64,000 nt of DNA, taken from Buttiauxella izardii (GTDB lineage Bacteria > Pseudomonadota > Gammaproteobacteria > Enterobacterales > Enterobacteriaceae). Positions 19,367-28,272 of this stretch are shown here, one piece after another. Each line of letters opens with the position of its first letter. The first letter of the stretch is position 1. The stretch spans positions 62,001 through 126,000 of the forward strand of contig NZ_QZWH01000001.1 of NCBI RefSeq assembly GCF_003601925.1, written 5' to 3'. The notes beneath the pieces were generated by a model, which ran no database searches, was not told the DNA's origin, and saw nothing but the letters and a program-made list of their open reading frames with translations. The position numbers and the translations under genes are program-made.

Positions 19367-19719
19367 TGAATTTTCCTTTATGGGTGTAGCTCACTTTTAA
19401 ATATACCACGGTGCGCGATGCGTACCTGATGGTGCACTTTTGACCCCATTATCCCAGACAACGTTCAATATGATCAAAACAACCTTGTTATTTTTTGCAA
19501 CGGCGCTGAACGTGGGCAAAACGAGTTGTTTATACGGATATTTCTTCATTGTTCCTGCACAAAACACTTCGCATTTCTGATGTAACCCACAGCAAGAATC
19601 ACAAAATATTTGTGACTCAACTCGTCAAATTAGCTTAAACATACTTGTATGGTAGTTGTGATGCGGTTAATTTCTCGCTCATTAAGAACATCGGTCTACT
19701 GAGCTGTAAGGAAATCCGC
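19367..19719. promoter_or_regulatory. ynfB/rspA divergent intergenic region
   Basis: 353 bp with no credible gene. It holds an inverted repeat TCACAAA-ATA-TTTGTGA (19599-19615) and, 33 bp further on, CATACTTGTATG (19640-19651) running into TATGGTAGT (19648-19656). The reverse complement of the last, ACTACCATA, recurs in the palindrome upstream of ydfI. These are candidate operators for the locus regulator YdfH. AAGGAA 6 nt before ATG 19720 is the rspA ribosome-binding site. Confidence 0.5.
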
Positions 19720-20934
19720 ATGAAGATTGTAAAAGCAGAAGTGTTTGTCACTTGTCCTGGGCGTAACTTTGTCACGCTGAAAATTACTACCGACGACGGC
19801 ATTACCGGGCTGGGCGATGCCACGTTAAATGGTCGCGAACTGTCGGTGGCATCGTATCTGAAAGATCACGTTTGCCCGCAGTTGATTGGCCGTGATGCTC
19901 ACCGCATCGAAGATATCTGGCAGTTCTTCTACAAAGGCGCTTACTGGCGACGCGGGCCGGTGACGATGTCGGCGATTTCTGCCGTCGACGTGGCGCTGTG
20001 GGACATTAAAGCCAAAGCGGCCAACATGCCTTTATACCAATTACTCGGCGGCGCATCGCGTGAAGGCGTGATGGTTTATTGTCACACCACCGGGCATTCC
20101 ATTGACGATGTGCTCGAAGATTATGCTCGTCATAAAGAGCAGGGCTTTAAAGCGATTCGCGTGCAGTGCGGCGTGCCGGGCATGAAAACCACGTATGGCA
20201 TGGCGAAAGGGAAAGGTCTGGCGTACGAACCAGCCACCAAAGGTGACTGGCCAGAAGAGCAATTATGGTCGACGGAAAAATATCTCGATTTCACCCCTAA
20301 GTTATTCGAGGCGGTGCGCAATAAGTTTGGCTTCAACGAACATTTGTTGCACGACATGCACCACCGCCTGACGCCCATCGAAGCCGCGCGCTTTGGCAAA
20401 AGCATCGAAGATTACCGCCTGTTCTGGATGGAAGATCCGACGCCTGCTGAAAACCAGGAATGCTTCCGCCTGATTCGCCAGCACACCGTCACGCCAATCG
20501 CCGTTGGCGAAGTATTTAACAGCATCTGGGATTGCAAACAGCTCATCGAAGAGCAGCTTATCGATTACATCCGCACCACGATTACTCACGCGGGCGGTAT
20601 CACGGGCATGCGCCGCATCGCTGATTTCGCCTCGCTTTACCAGGTGCGTACCGGATCTCACGGCCCGTCAGATCTTTCCCCTGTTTGTATGGCAGCCGCG
20701 CTGCACTTTGACCTGTGGGTGCCGAATTTTGGCGTGCAGGAATACATGGGCTATTCCGAACAAATGCTCGAAGTGTTCCCGCATAACTGGACGTTTGATA
20801 ACGGCTTTATGCATCCCGGCGATAAGCCAGGTATCGGTATCGAGTTTGATGAAAAGCTCGCCGCGAAGTATCCGTACGAACCAGCATATTTGCCGGTCGC
20901 GCGCCTCGAAGATGGCACCTTGTGGAACTGGTAA
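19720..20934 (+). CDS. rspA: D-mannonate dehydratase family protein RspA
   Basis: 404 residues, enolase superfamily, ManD subgroup. Expected to dehydrate D-mannonate or a related sugar acid to a 2-keto-3-deoxy acid; originally described as a starvation-sensing protein in E. coli. Metal ligands are visible in [11 protein letters not shown] (Asp), [13 protein letters not shown] (Glu) and IAVGEVFNS (Glu), the ManD order; [15 protein letters not shown] follows. I start it at ATG 19720 ([17 protein letters not shown]), with AAGGAA 6 nt upstream. First gene of rspA-rspB-ydfJ-ydfI. Confidence 0.93.
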   Translation: MKIVKAEVFVTCPGRNFVTLKITTDDGITGLGDATLNGRELSVASYLKDHVCPQLIGRDAHRIEDIWQFFYKGAYWRRGPVTMSAISAVDVALWDIKAKAANMPLYQLLGGASREGVMVYCHTTGHSIDDVLEDYARHKEQGFKAIRVQCGVPGMKTTYGMAKGKGLAYEPATKGDWPEEQLWSTEKYLDFTPKLFEAVRNKFGFNEHLLHDMHHRLTPIEAARFGKSIEDYRLFWMEDPTPAENQECFRLIRQHTVTPIAVGEVFNSIWDCKQLIEEQLIDYIRTTITHAGGITGMRRIADFASLYQVRTGSHGPSDLSPVCMAAALHFDLWVPNFGVQEYMGYSEQMLEVFPHNWTFDNGFMHPGDKPGIGIEFDEKLAAKYPYEPAYLPVARLEDGTLWNW

Positions 20935-20948
20935 CGGGAGAAAAAATC

Positions 20949-21962
20949 ATGAAAAGCATCACCATACAGCAGCCAGGAAACCTGGTGATTGAAGAGCGAG
21001 TCATACCGCAACCGTTGGCTGGCGAAGTCAGGATTCGTGTCACGAATGCCGGGATTTGTGGCTCCGACGTGCACATTTACCGTGGACACAATCCCTTTGT
21101 GAAATATCCCCGTGTGATTGGTCATGAATTTTTTGGGCATATCGATGCGGTGGGTGAAGGTGTTGAAAGTTCGCGCCTTGGCGAACGCGTCGTTGGGGAT
21201 CCGGTGGTCAGTTGCGGCCATTGTTATCCTTGCGCGGTGGGGCGGCCAAACGTATGTGCGGAACTCCAGGTTATCGGTGTGCATCGTGATGGCGGGTTTA
21301 GTGAATACATCACGCTGCCTGCGAAAAACGCCCACGTCGTGCCGGACGCCATTCCCGATAACGAAGCGACGATGGTTGAGCCGTTTACCATTGCGGCCAA
21401 TATTTGCTCCCAAATGAATCCAGGCCCGCTCGACACGGTACTGCTTTATGGCGCCGGGCCGATGGGGCTAACTTCAATTCAGGCGCTGCGCGGTGTCTAC
21501 GGCGTAAAAGAAATTATTGTGGCCGACCGCATTGATGAACGCCTTGCCATGGCGAAAGCCAACGGGGCCGATCGCGTTATCAATAACGCCAGCATTGACT
21601 TAAAAACCGAACTGGAAGCGCTCGGCATTCGCCCGACGCTGATTATTGATGCCGCCTGTCATCCGTCGATTTTACCGGAGGCCATCAGCCTCGCGTCACC
21701 GGCCGCACGTATCGGGATTATGGGCTTTTCCTCAGACCCTTGTGTGTTAAGCCAGCAGGCCATCACCAGTAAAGAACTCACTATTTACAGCTCCCGGTTA
21801 AACAGCAACCGTTTCCCGCTAGTGATCAGCTGGATGAGCGAGCGGAAAATTCAACCGGAAAAATTAATCACGCATCAATTCCCTTATTTGCAGGTGCTGG
21901 AAGCGATGGAGTTATTTGAGAAAGATCAGAAGCAGTGCTGCAAAGTATTGCTGAAGTTTTAA
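20949..21962 (+). CDS. rspB: Zn-dependent alcohol/polyol dehydrogenase RspB
   Basis: 337 residues, medium-chain dehydrogenase. Catalytic-zinc residues are in GICGSDVHIYRG (Cys) and IGHEFFGHIDAVG (His-Glu); the structural zinc Cys cluster is CGHCYPCAVGRPNVC (about 92-106); the NAD-binding GAGPMGL is near 168-174. It probably oxidises or reduces a sugar acid handled by RspA. Started at ATG 20949 (MKSITIQQPGN) with GGGAG upstream; 14 bp after rspA, so translationally close. Confidence 0.92.
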   Translation: MKSITIQQPGNLVIEERVIPQPLAGEVRIRVTNAGICGSDVHIYRGHNPFVKYPRVIGHEFFGHIDAVGEGVESSRLGERVVGDPVVSCGHCYPCAVGRPNVCAELQVIGVHRDGGFSEYITLPAKNAHVVPDAIPDNEATMVEPFTIAANICSQMNPGPLDTVLLYGAGPMGLTSIQALRGVYGVKEIIVADRIDERLAMAKANGADRVINNASIDLKTELEALGIRPTLIIDAACHPSILPEAISLASPAARIGIMGFSSDPCVLSQQAITSKELTIYSSRLNSNRFPLVISWMSERKIQPEKLITHQFPYLQVLEAMELFEKDQKQCCKVLLKF

Positions 21963-22036
21963 TTGGTCGTCACACACGCTTATTTGACTGTTCTGCGTAC
22001 CCTACATTTATACCTATTATAAAGAACGGAGTTTTT

Positions 22037-23332
22037 ATGGTTAAGAATTTACGTTGGGTGATCGTGTTCCTGTTATTTATGGTCTACATGATCAATTACC
22101 TCGATAGAGTGGCATTATCTATTACGCTTCCCATGATAGAAAAAGACCTGACAATTAACCCCGAAGAGTTCGGGATGATTTTCGGCAGTTTCTTTTTTGG
22201 TTACGCGTTGTTTAACTTTATTGGCGGACTGGCGGTTGATAAATTCGGCCCGATGATTGTTCTGGGGTGCGCCGTTGGCATGTGGTCAATCTTCTGCGGC
22301 ATGACCGCGCTTGCCACCGGATTCTGGTCAATGCTGGTACTGCGCGTGCTGTTTGGTATGGCAGAAGGGCCAATTTGTTCCTCGGCCAACAAGATGATAA
22401 ATGGCTGGTTCCCGCGAAAACAGGCCGCAACAGCCGTGGGCTTTTTAAGTGCCGGTTCGCCTTTGGGTGGTGCCGTTGCTGGCCCGATTGTTGGATATCT
22501 GGCTTTGTCATTTGGCTGGCGTCCGGCGTTTATGATTATCTGCGGCATCGGTATTGTCTGGATGCTGATCTGGTTCTTTATCGTTGCGGATAACCCGGAA
22601 AAAAGCAGCCGCGTGAGCGCCCAGGAGCGTGAGCTTATTGCACTTATGAAAGCGCAAAACGGCGGCGATACTCAGGAACTGGATGGTGATGTTTCCGGGC
22701 ATACGCTGGGATTTTATCTTAAAAAGCCTATTATTCTGGTCACGGCTTTCGCCTTCTTCTGTTACAACTATATTTTATTCTTCTTCCTCAGCTGGTTCCC
22801 TTCATATTTAGTTCAGGCACACGGTCTGAATATTAAAGAAATGAGCATTACCACCGTTATTCCGTGGATTGTTGGTTTTGTTGGGCTGGCATTAAGCGGT
22901 GTTATTTCGGATACGATATTACGCATGACCGGGAAATTATTATTATCGCGTAAAATAGTATTAGTGGTTTGCTTATTAGCCGCCGCCATTTGTGTCGCCC
23001 TGGCAGGGACGGTCAGCCAGGTGGTTCCGGCGGTGATATTAATGTCGGTTTCTATCTTCTTCCTTTATGTCACTGGCGCAATTTACTGGGCGATTATTCA
23101 GGACGTGGTCACCAAAACCCGCATCGGCAGCGTCAGTGGTTTCATTCACTTAATCGGCAGCGTTTCAGGCATCATCGGGCCTGTCGTCACCGGTTACATC
23201 GTGCAGCACACCGGCAAATTCGACAGCGCCTTTATGCTGGCGGGTGGCGTGGCGGCACTCGGCGCGATACTGGTGTTCTTCGTCATCAAACAGCCGAAAA
23301 CACAAACTCCGCTGGTAGCAAGTTCTCACTAA
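22037..23332 (+). CDS. ydfJ: YdfJ, MFS sugar-acid transporter
   Basis: 431 residues, 12 membrane segments, anion:cation symporter branch of the major facilitator superfamily (hexuronate/glucarate type). NYLDRVALSITLP (about 16-28) and DKFGPMIVLG between helices 2 and 3 are family motifs. Inferred to bring the sugar acid used by RspA/YdfI into the cell. Started at ATG 22037 with CGGAG 6 nt upstream. The E. coli homologue in the same cluster is ydfJ, truncated in K-12 as I recall, but intact here. Confidence 0.88.
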   Translation: MVKNLRWVIVFLLFMVYMINYLDRVALSITLPMIEKDLTINPEEFGMIFGSFFFGYALFNFIGGLAVDKFGPMIVLGCAVGMWSIFCGMTALATGFWSMLVLRVLFGMAEGPICSSANKMINGWFPRKQAATAVGFLSAGSPLGGAVAGPIVGYLALSFGWRPAFMIICGIGIVWMLIWFFIVADNPEKSSRVSAQERELIALMKAQNGGDTQELDGDVSGHTLGFYLKKPIILVTAFAFFCYNYILFFFLSWFPSYLVQAHGLNIKEMSITTVIPWIVGFVGLALSGVISDTILRMTGKLLLSRKIVLVVCLLAAAICVALAGTVSQVVPAVILMSVSIFFLYVTGAIYWAIIQDVVTKTRIGSVSGFIHLIGSVSGIIGPVVTGYIVQHTGKFDSAFMLAGGVAALGAILVFFVIKQPKTQTPLVASSH

Positions 23333-23418
23333 GCATTGAAAGACGAAAATGTGAGTTGTTATACACCTTCGTTTTCGTGTCATACCAAATGCACAAAAGT
23401 TTAATGCAAATCAATATG

Positions 23419-23442
23419 CAGACTACCATAGCAGGTAGTCTG
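23419..23442. promoter_or_regulatory. 24-bp palindrome upstream of ydfI
   Basis: CAGACTACC (23419-23427) / GGTAGTCTG (23434-23442), perfect 9-bp arms, 6-nt spacer, 62 bp before the ydfI start. It shares the 9-mer ACTACCATA with the rspA upstream region, suggesting one GntR/FadR-type regulator (probably YdfH) binds both. A small hairpin terminator is the alternative reading, but no T tract follows. Confidence 0.55.
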
Positions 23443-23504
23443 TGCTTGTCCGCAAGTTACTACATAGCGATTAACTACACAGCTACTAAACAGCGAGTTT
23501 CAAA

Positions 23505-24956
23505 ATGGAAAACAAGCTCTTATCTGCAAAAGCTATTGTCCCTCAATACGACCGTAGCAAACTGGTTTCACGCATCGTTCATCTCGGTTTTGGCGCTTTC
23601 CATCGCGCTCATCAGGCAGTTTACGCTGACATCCTGGCAAACGAACACGGCAGCGACTGGGGTTACTGTGAAGTCAACCTGATTGGCGGCGAGCAGCAAA
23701 TTGCTGATTTAAAACAGCAAGACAACCTTTATAGCGTGGCAGAAATGTCTGCTGACGCATGGCATTGCCGCGTTGTGGGTGTGGTGAAAAACGCCATCCA
23801 CGCGCAGGTTGATGGCCTGGAAGCGGTGTTCACCGCCATGACGCAGCCGGAAGTGGCGATTGTTTCCTTAACCGTGACGGAAAAAGGCTACTGCCATACT
23901 CCGGCAACCGGCACCATTCTGCTGGATCACCCATTAATTGCGCACGACCTCGCCAACCCGCAGCAGCCAAAATCTGCACCCGGCGTGATTGTTGAAGCAC
24001 TGGCGCGTCGTAAAGCGGCTGGTCTGCCAGCATTCAGCGTGATGTCTTGCGACAACATGCCGGAAAACGGCCACGTCACCCGTAACGTGATTACTGCTTA
24101 CGCGCAGGCGATTAACCCGGAACTGGCACAGTGGATTAAAGCGAATGTGACTTTCCCATCCACCATGGTTGACCGTATTGTTCCGGCTGCTACCGCAGAA
24201 ACCCTCGAGCAAGTGGCACAGGCAACCGGCGTTGTTGACCCTGTCGCCATTGCGTGTGAGCCATTCCGTCAGTGGGTTATCGAAGATAACTTCGTTGCGG
24301 GTCGCCCGGAGTGGGAAAAAGCCGGTGCGGAGCTGGTGAAAGACGTACTGCCATACGAAGAAATGAAACTGCGTATGCTGAACGGCAGCCACTCATTCCT
24401 GGCGTATTTGGGGTATCTGGCGGGTTATCAGCACATTTCCGAATGTATGCAGGACGAAAACTACCGTCGCACTGCCCATGCATTGATGTTGCAGGAACAA
24501 GCGCCAACCCTGAAAGTGCAGGGCGTTGACCTGGCAAAATATGCTGATTCACTGATTGCGCGTTACACCAACCCGGCACTGCGTCACCGTACCTGGCAAA
24601 TCGCGATGGATGGCAGCCAGAAATTGCCACAGCGTTGGTTAGACTCCATCCGTTGCCACCTGGCAAACGGCACGAAGTTTGATCTTCTGGCACTGGGCGT
24701 GGCAGGTTGGATGCGTTATGTCGGTGGCGTGGACGAACAAGGTACGGCTATCGAAGTTTGTGATCCGTTGCTGCCTGCAATCCAACAAGCGGTTGCGGCG
24801 AGCAAAGAAGGGGAATCCCGTGTTAAAGCTCTGCTGGGGCTGAAAACTATCTTCGGTGAAGACCTGCCTGCTAACGCGAAATTCGTCAATCAGGTGATTG
24901 AATCTTACCTGGCTTTACGTGAAAACGGCGCGAAAGCGACGGTAGCGAAGTTCTAA
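23505..24956 (+). CDS. ydfI: YdfI, D-mannonate oxidoreductase family
   Basis: 483 residues, long-chain mannitol/mannonate dehydrogenase family (UxuB-like). [18 protein letters not shown] (about 22-39) is the NAD-binding start; [13 protein letters not shown] (about 178-190) and [20 protein letters not shown] (about 287-306), containing the catalytic Lys, are the polyol-binding signature. It interconverts D-mannonate and D-fructuronate or a related pair. It completes a pathway with RspA and YdfJ. Terminator and a REP element follow. Confidence 0.92.
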   Translation: MENKLLSAKAIVPQYDRSKLVSRIVHLGFGAFHRAHQAVYADILANEHGSDWGYCEVNLIGGEQQIADLKQQDNLYSVAEMSADAWHCRVVGVVKNAIHAQVDGLEAVFTAMTQPEVAIVSLTVTEKGYCHTPATGTILLDHPLIAHDLANPQQPKSAPGVIVEALARRKAAGLPAFSVMSCDNMPENGHVTRNVITAYAQAINPELAQWIKANVTFPSTMVDRIVPAATAETLEQVAQATGVVDPVAIACEPFRQWVIEDNFVAGRPEWEKAGAELVKDVLPYEEMKLRMLNGSHSFLAYLGYLAGYQHISECMQDENYRRTAHALMLQEQAPTLKVQGVDLAKYADSLIARYTNPALRHRTWQIAMDGSQKLPQRWLDSIRCHLANGTKFDLLALGVAGWMRYVGGVDEQGTAIEVCDPLLPAIQQAVAASKEGESRVKALLGLKTIFGEDLPANAKFVNQVIESYLALRENGAKATVAKF

Positions 24957-24968
24957 ATTTTTGCTGCT

Positions 24969-25003
24969 AAGGGGGATTAGCGAAAGCGACGTCCCCCTTT
25001 TTG
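24969..25003 (+). terminator. Rho-independent terminator of ydfI
   Basis: AAGGGGGA (24969-24976) / TCCCCCTT (24992-24999) with a 15-nt loop and a TTTT tract. Confidence 0.82.
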
Positions 25004-25033
25004 CCGGATGGCGCTGCGCTTATCCGACCTACG
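25003..25033 (+). repeat. REP element 1
   Basis: GCCGGATGGCGCTGCGC-TTATCCGACCTACG type, with imperfect complementarity between CGGAT and ATCCG ends: the classic enterobacterial REP/PU pattern. It overlaps the tail of the ydfI terminator, between convergent ydfI and ydfH. Confidence 0.88.
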
Positions 25034-25054
25034 CCAAACCTTGCCTTTCAAGAT

Positions 25055-25741
25055 TTACTCTTCAGTAAACCAGTCGCGCTTCTCTTTACGAATCAACAAT
25101 ATTGACTGACTGATCTCATGCAGATGGCGATGCATCGCTTGATCGACACCATTTTCATCATGCTGTTTAAGCGCTTCAAAGATATCGTAATGTTGTGCGA
25201 GCAACATTTCTGGCGGCGAAATATGGTCAAGGCTCATATAACGCACGCGGTCCATGGTGGCTTTAATATTCTCGACCGTTTCCCACGCCAGGCGGCAATC
25301 CGCAACCAGCGCTAACTGCTCATGAAATTCGTCATCAAGCTGGAAAAAATCATCCATTTGATTGCGGTCAATCGCCGTGCGTTGCTGATTAAGCAACTGT
25401 TCGAGCATATACAAATGTTCATCCGTCGCCATACTCGCCGCACGCTTGACGACCGCGCGTTCAATGGCTTCACGCACAAAACACCCGTTCTTCACCTGGC
25501 TGACAGAAATCTTATTCACGTAAGTGCCGCGCTGCGGGCGAATCTGCACCAGCCCCGTTTCTGCCAGTTTAATAAAGGCTTCACGCACCGGTTGGCGAGA
25601 GACTTCAAAGCGAATCGACACTTCTTTTTCGGAAAGCGGCGTACCTGGCGGAATCAGGCAACGAACAATATCCCGGCGTAAAATACGGTAGATTTGTTGG
25701 TTCACAGGTTGAGTGGGGTTGAGCAAAATTGACGGTAACAT
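25055..25741 (-). CDS. ydfH: GntR-family regulator YdfH (RspR)
   Basis: 228 residues from ATG 25741, as in E. coli. N-terminal winged helix of the GntR family: [34 protein letters not shown] with [21 protein letters not shown] as the recognition region (about 44-64), then an all-helical FCD ligand-binding domain with the metal/ligand histidines ([27 protein letters not shown]). In E. coli it represses rspAB. Palindromes upstream of rspA and ydfI are its likely sites. Confidence 0.92.
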   Translation of the reverse strand: MLPSILLNPTQPVNQQIYRILRRDIVRCLIPPGTPLSEKEVSIRFEVSRQPVREAFIKLAETGLVQIRPQRGTYVNKISVSQVKNGCFVREAIERAVVKRAASMATDEHLYMLEQLLNQQRTAIDRNQMDDFFQLDDEFHEQLALVADCRLAWETVENIKATMDRVRYMSLDHISPPEMLLAQHYDIFEALKQHDENGVDQAMHRHLHEISQSILLIRKEKRDWFTEE

Positions 25742-25834
25742 GATTTTTTTTCTTATCGTTGAAGAACCAAGCAAATTTAACATTTATTTGCGTGGTCGCC
25801 CATACCTGAAAACCTCCAGATATGGGCAAGGCGA

Positions 25835-26584
25835 TTAACCTTCGCGGTGAACGCTAAGCCCCGCAAATGACTGGCTAACAGGCATCATTTCAAGGGTGTT
25901 GATGTTGACATGTTTCGGTAATGTCGCCACCCACCACACGGCTTCCGTCACATCTTCAGGCGTCAGCGCATTGGCATTTTCGTAGGTTTTCTCTACTTTG
26001 CCGTCGTCGCCTTTGAAACGCACATTTGAGAACTCGGTTCCACCAACCAGACCCGGTTCAATATCCGTCACACGAATAGCCGTTTTGTGCAGGTCGGCAC
26101 GTAGGTTCAGGCTGAACTGGCGCACAAACGCTTTGGTTGCGCCATAAACGTTACCGCCCGCATACGGCCAGCTTCCCGCAGTAGAACCGATATTGATAAT
26201 GTGGCCACGGTTACGCTCAACCATGCCTGGCAACACGGCGCGAGTCATATAAACCAGGCCTTTGTTGTTGGTATCAATCATCGTTTCCCAGTCATCAGCG
26301 TCAGCTTTATGAGCCGGTTCCATGCCCAACGCCAGACCGGCGTTGTTCACAAGGATGTCAATGTTGCGCCACTCGGCAGGCAATTGTTCCATCGCTTGTT
26401 CAATCGCCGCGCGGTTACGCACATCAAGTTGCAGCGTAATAATGCTGTCGCCCAGTTCGTCTTTCAGCTCTTGCAGGCGCTCCAGGCGGCGGCCAGTGGC
26501 AATCACTTTGTGGCCTTGCTGGACGAAACGACGAGTAATGCTCTCACCAAATCCGGCAGTAGCGCCGGTCACTAAAATAATCAT
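25835..26584 (-). CDS. ydfG: NADP-dependent 3-hydroxy acid dehydrogenase YdfG
   Basis: 249 residues, classical short-chain dehydrogenase. TGATAGFGESI (about 7-17) is the TGxxxGxG cofactor motif, NNAGLALG (about 80-87) the NNAG motif, and YGATKAF (about 147-153) the catalytic Tyr/Lys. E. coli YdfG oxidises serine and allothreonine and reduces malonic semialdehyde from pyrimidine breakdown. Started at ATG 26584 (MIILVTGATAG). In E. coli it lies next to dcp; here a purine operon intervenes. Confidence 0.93.
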   Translation of the reverse strand: MIILVTGATAGFGESITRRFVQQGHKVIATGRRLERLQELKDELGDSIITLQLDVRNRAAIEQAMEQLPAEWRNIDILVNNAGLALGMEPAHKADADDWETMIDTNNKGLVYMTRAVLPGMVERNRGHIINIGSTAGSWPYAGGNVYGATKAFVRQFSLNLRADLHKTAIRVTDIEPGLVGGTEFSNVRFKGDDGKVEKTYENANALTPEDVTEAVWWVATLPKHVNINTLEMMPVSQSFAGLSVHREG

Positions 26585-26666
26585 CTCACTGTTCCTCAAC
26601 GCTTTTTGTGTCGTAATACCTTAGCACGCGAACGCTATTTTCGATAATTGAAGTTAAGCCCTGCAG

Positions 26667-26712
26667 CCCTTGCGCAGTGCTGGTGCAGCAAGGGTTTCAC
26701 ACTGCACCAGCA
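26667..26712 (+). repeat. Overlapping hairpins upstream of guaD
   Basis: TGCTGGTGCAG (26678-26688) pairs perfectly with CTGCACCAGCA (26702-26712) across 13 nt. Alternatively CCCTTGC (26667-26673) pairs with GCAAGGG (26688-26694), which would block the first stem. No T tract follows. Confidence 0.5.
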
Positions 26713-26761
26713 TCGCGCAGATTTTCTCGCCATTCTCGCGATCCCTCGTTTTAAATGAGAA

Positions 26762-26797
26762 AGGCAACCGATTGCAATGATAAGCAACCGTTTGCAT
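26762..26797. promoter_or_regulatory. Two PurR-like operators upstream of guaD
   Basis: AAGCAACCGTTTGCAT (26782-26797) matches the PurR consensus ACGCAAACGTTTGCGT in 13 of 16 positions, and AGGCAACCGATTGCAA (26762-26777) in 11 of 16. Their centres are 20 bp apart, two helical turns. A purine-responsive LacI-family repressor upstream of a purine-degradation operon is biologically coherent. Confidence 0.6.
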
Positions 26798-26940
26798 GCC
26801 TGAAAGTTGCGCAAATGTTGCGCAACAACCAAAAATGTAATCTAAGCTACTGTTATCAAACTGATTAAAGCCAAACGGCAATCTGGCATCAACATTGCAA
26901 TAGTTAACTCATTCTTCACAAACCAATTACAGGTACGGCG

Positions 26941-28272
26941 ATGACAGTTAATTACACGCAGGCATTGCGCGGTCAGTTTTTCGACATCACCCAAACCGGA
27001 ACCCGCCCGGATGAATTACTGGCGAACGCCCGCCATCACGAAGACGCATTGTTATTTCTGAGCGATGGAATCATCGTCGCATTATTGCCGTGGGAAGAAG
27101 GGCGCATTTATCTGCGTGAGGAAAATGATTACGTCGATTATCGCGGCAAACTGATCATTCCAGGCTTCGTCGATACCCATCTGCATTATCCGCAAACTGA
27201 AATGATCGGCGCGTATGGCGAGCAGCTTCTCGAGTGGCTCCAGACCTACACGTTCCCGGTGGAAAGCCAGTATCAGGACAGCTCGCACGCGGCAAAAATG
27301 TCGGCATTTTTCCTTAGCCAATTATTAAGCAACGGCACCACCACGGCGCTGGTGTTTGGCACCGTGCATCCACAGTCGGTGGATGCGCTATTTAGCGCGG
27401 CGGAACATTTGTCGATGCGCCTGATTGCCGGGAAAGTAATGATGGATCGCAATGCGCCGGATTATCTCACCGAAACGCCGGAGCAAAGTTACCAGCAAAC
27501 GCGCGAGCTGATTCAACGCTGGCACAAAAAAGGCCGACTGAACTACGCGCTAACGCCACGTTTTGCACCGACATCGTCACCTGAACTGCTCGCCGCTGTG
27601 CAGACGCTGCGCGAGGAATTTCCCGATACCTGGCTGCACACGCATCTGAGTGAAAACAGCGCGGAAGTGGAATGGGTGAAAGACTTGTGGCCGGAGTCCG
27701 AAAGCTATCTGGGCGTTTATCACCAGTACAAACTCACCGGGAAACGCAGCGTATTTGCCCACGCCATTCATCTGCAAGAGTGCGAATGGGATTGCCTGCA
27801 CCGCACCGATTCCACCATCGCTTTTTGCCCGACCTCCAACCTGTTTCTCGGCAGCGGTTTGTTCAACTTAAAACAGTGCCACGAACGGGGCATTCGCATG
27901 GGCATCGGCACCGACGTGGGCGCGGGCACCACGTTTAATATGCTGCAAACGCTGGCGGAGGCGTACAAAGTCGCGCAACTGCAAGGCTACCGCCTGTGCG
28001 CTAGTGAAGCGTTTTATCACGCCACGCTCGGCGGCGCTCACGCGTTAGATCTCGACGATAAAATTGGCAATTTCTTACCGGGCAAAGAGGCGGATTTTGT
28101 GGTGCTGGACTTAGCCGTTTCGCCACTTCAGAAAATGCGCCACGCCAACAGCCGCGACATCTATGAAAAACTGTTCATGCTGATGACGCTCGGCGACGAC
28201 CGCAATATCTGGCACACCTGGGTCAACGGCAAATGCGTGTGGATGCGAGACACGCTGGAGGTCGCGGCATGA
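26941..28272 (+). CDS. guaD: Guanine deaminase GuaD
   Basis: 443 residues, amidohydrolase superfamily. Converts guanine to xanthine and ammonia in the cytoplasm. Zinc-binding motifs: PGFVDTHLHYPQTEMIG (about 76-92; the His-X-His pair), HTHLSENSAEVEW (about 233-245), FAHAIHLQECEWD (about 274-286) and GIGTDVGAGTTFNML (about 328-342; metal-binding Asp). The PGFVDTH(L/I)HxPQ signature is specific to guanine deaminases. Its stop overlaps the xdhA start as ATGA, making it the first gene of a four-gene operon that feeds xanthine straight to the dehydrogenase. Confidence 0.95.
   Translation: MTVNYTQALRGQFFDITQTGTRPDELLANARHHEDALLFLSDGIIVALLPWEEGRIYLREENDYVDYRGKLIIPGFVDTHLHYPQTEMIGAYGEQLLEWLQTYTFPVESQYQDSSHAAKMSAFFLSQLLSNGTTTALVFGTVHPQSVDALFSAAEHLSMRLIAGKVMMDRNAPDYLTETPEQSYQQTRELIQRWHKKGRLNYALTPRFAPTSSPELLAAVQTLREEFPDTWLHTHLSENSAEVEWVKDLWPESESYLGVYHQYKLTGKRSVFAHAIHLQECEWDCLHRTDSTIAFCPTSNLFLGSGLFNLKQCHERGIRMGIGTDVGAGTTFNMLQTLAEAYKVAQLQGYRLCASEAFYHATLGGAHALDLDDKIGNFLPGKEADFVVLDLAVSPLQKMRHANSRDIYEKLFMLMTLGDDRNIWHTWVNGKCVWMRDTLEVAA

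Larger units (their letters stand above)
26585..26940. other. ydfG/guaD divergent intergenic region
   Basis: 356 bp with no gene. From left to right on the plus strand it holds two overlapping, mutually exclusive hairpins (26667-26712), two PurR-like operators (26762-26777 and 26782-26797) and a tandem 9-bp repeat GTTGCGCAA (26806-26814, 26817-26825). No clear -35/-10 pair could be assigned with confidence. Confidence 0.6.

Noticed and set aside
22969-23682. 237-codon frame overlapping ydfJ and ydfI
   Set aside because: Out-of-frame shadow of ydfJ that runs through the intergenic region into ydfI; no conserved motif.
26585-26940. Purine riboswitch upstream of guaD
   Set aside because: Neither the conserved loop-loop kissing sequences nor the three-way junction core of purine riboswitches could be recognised.
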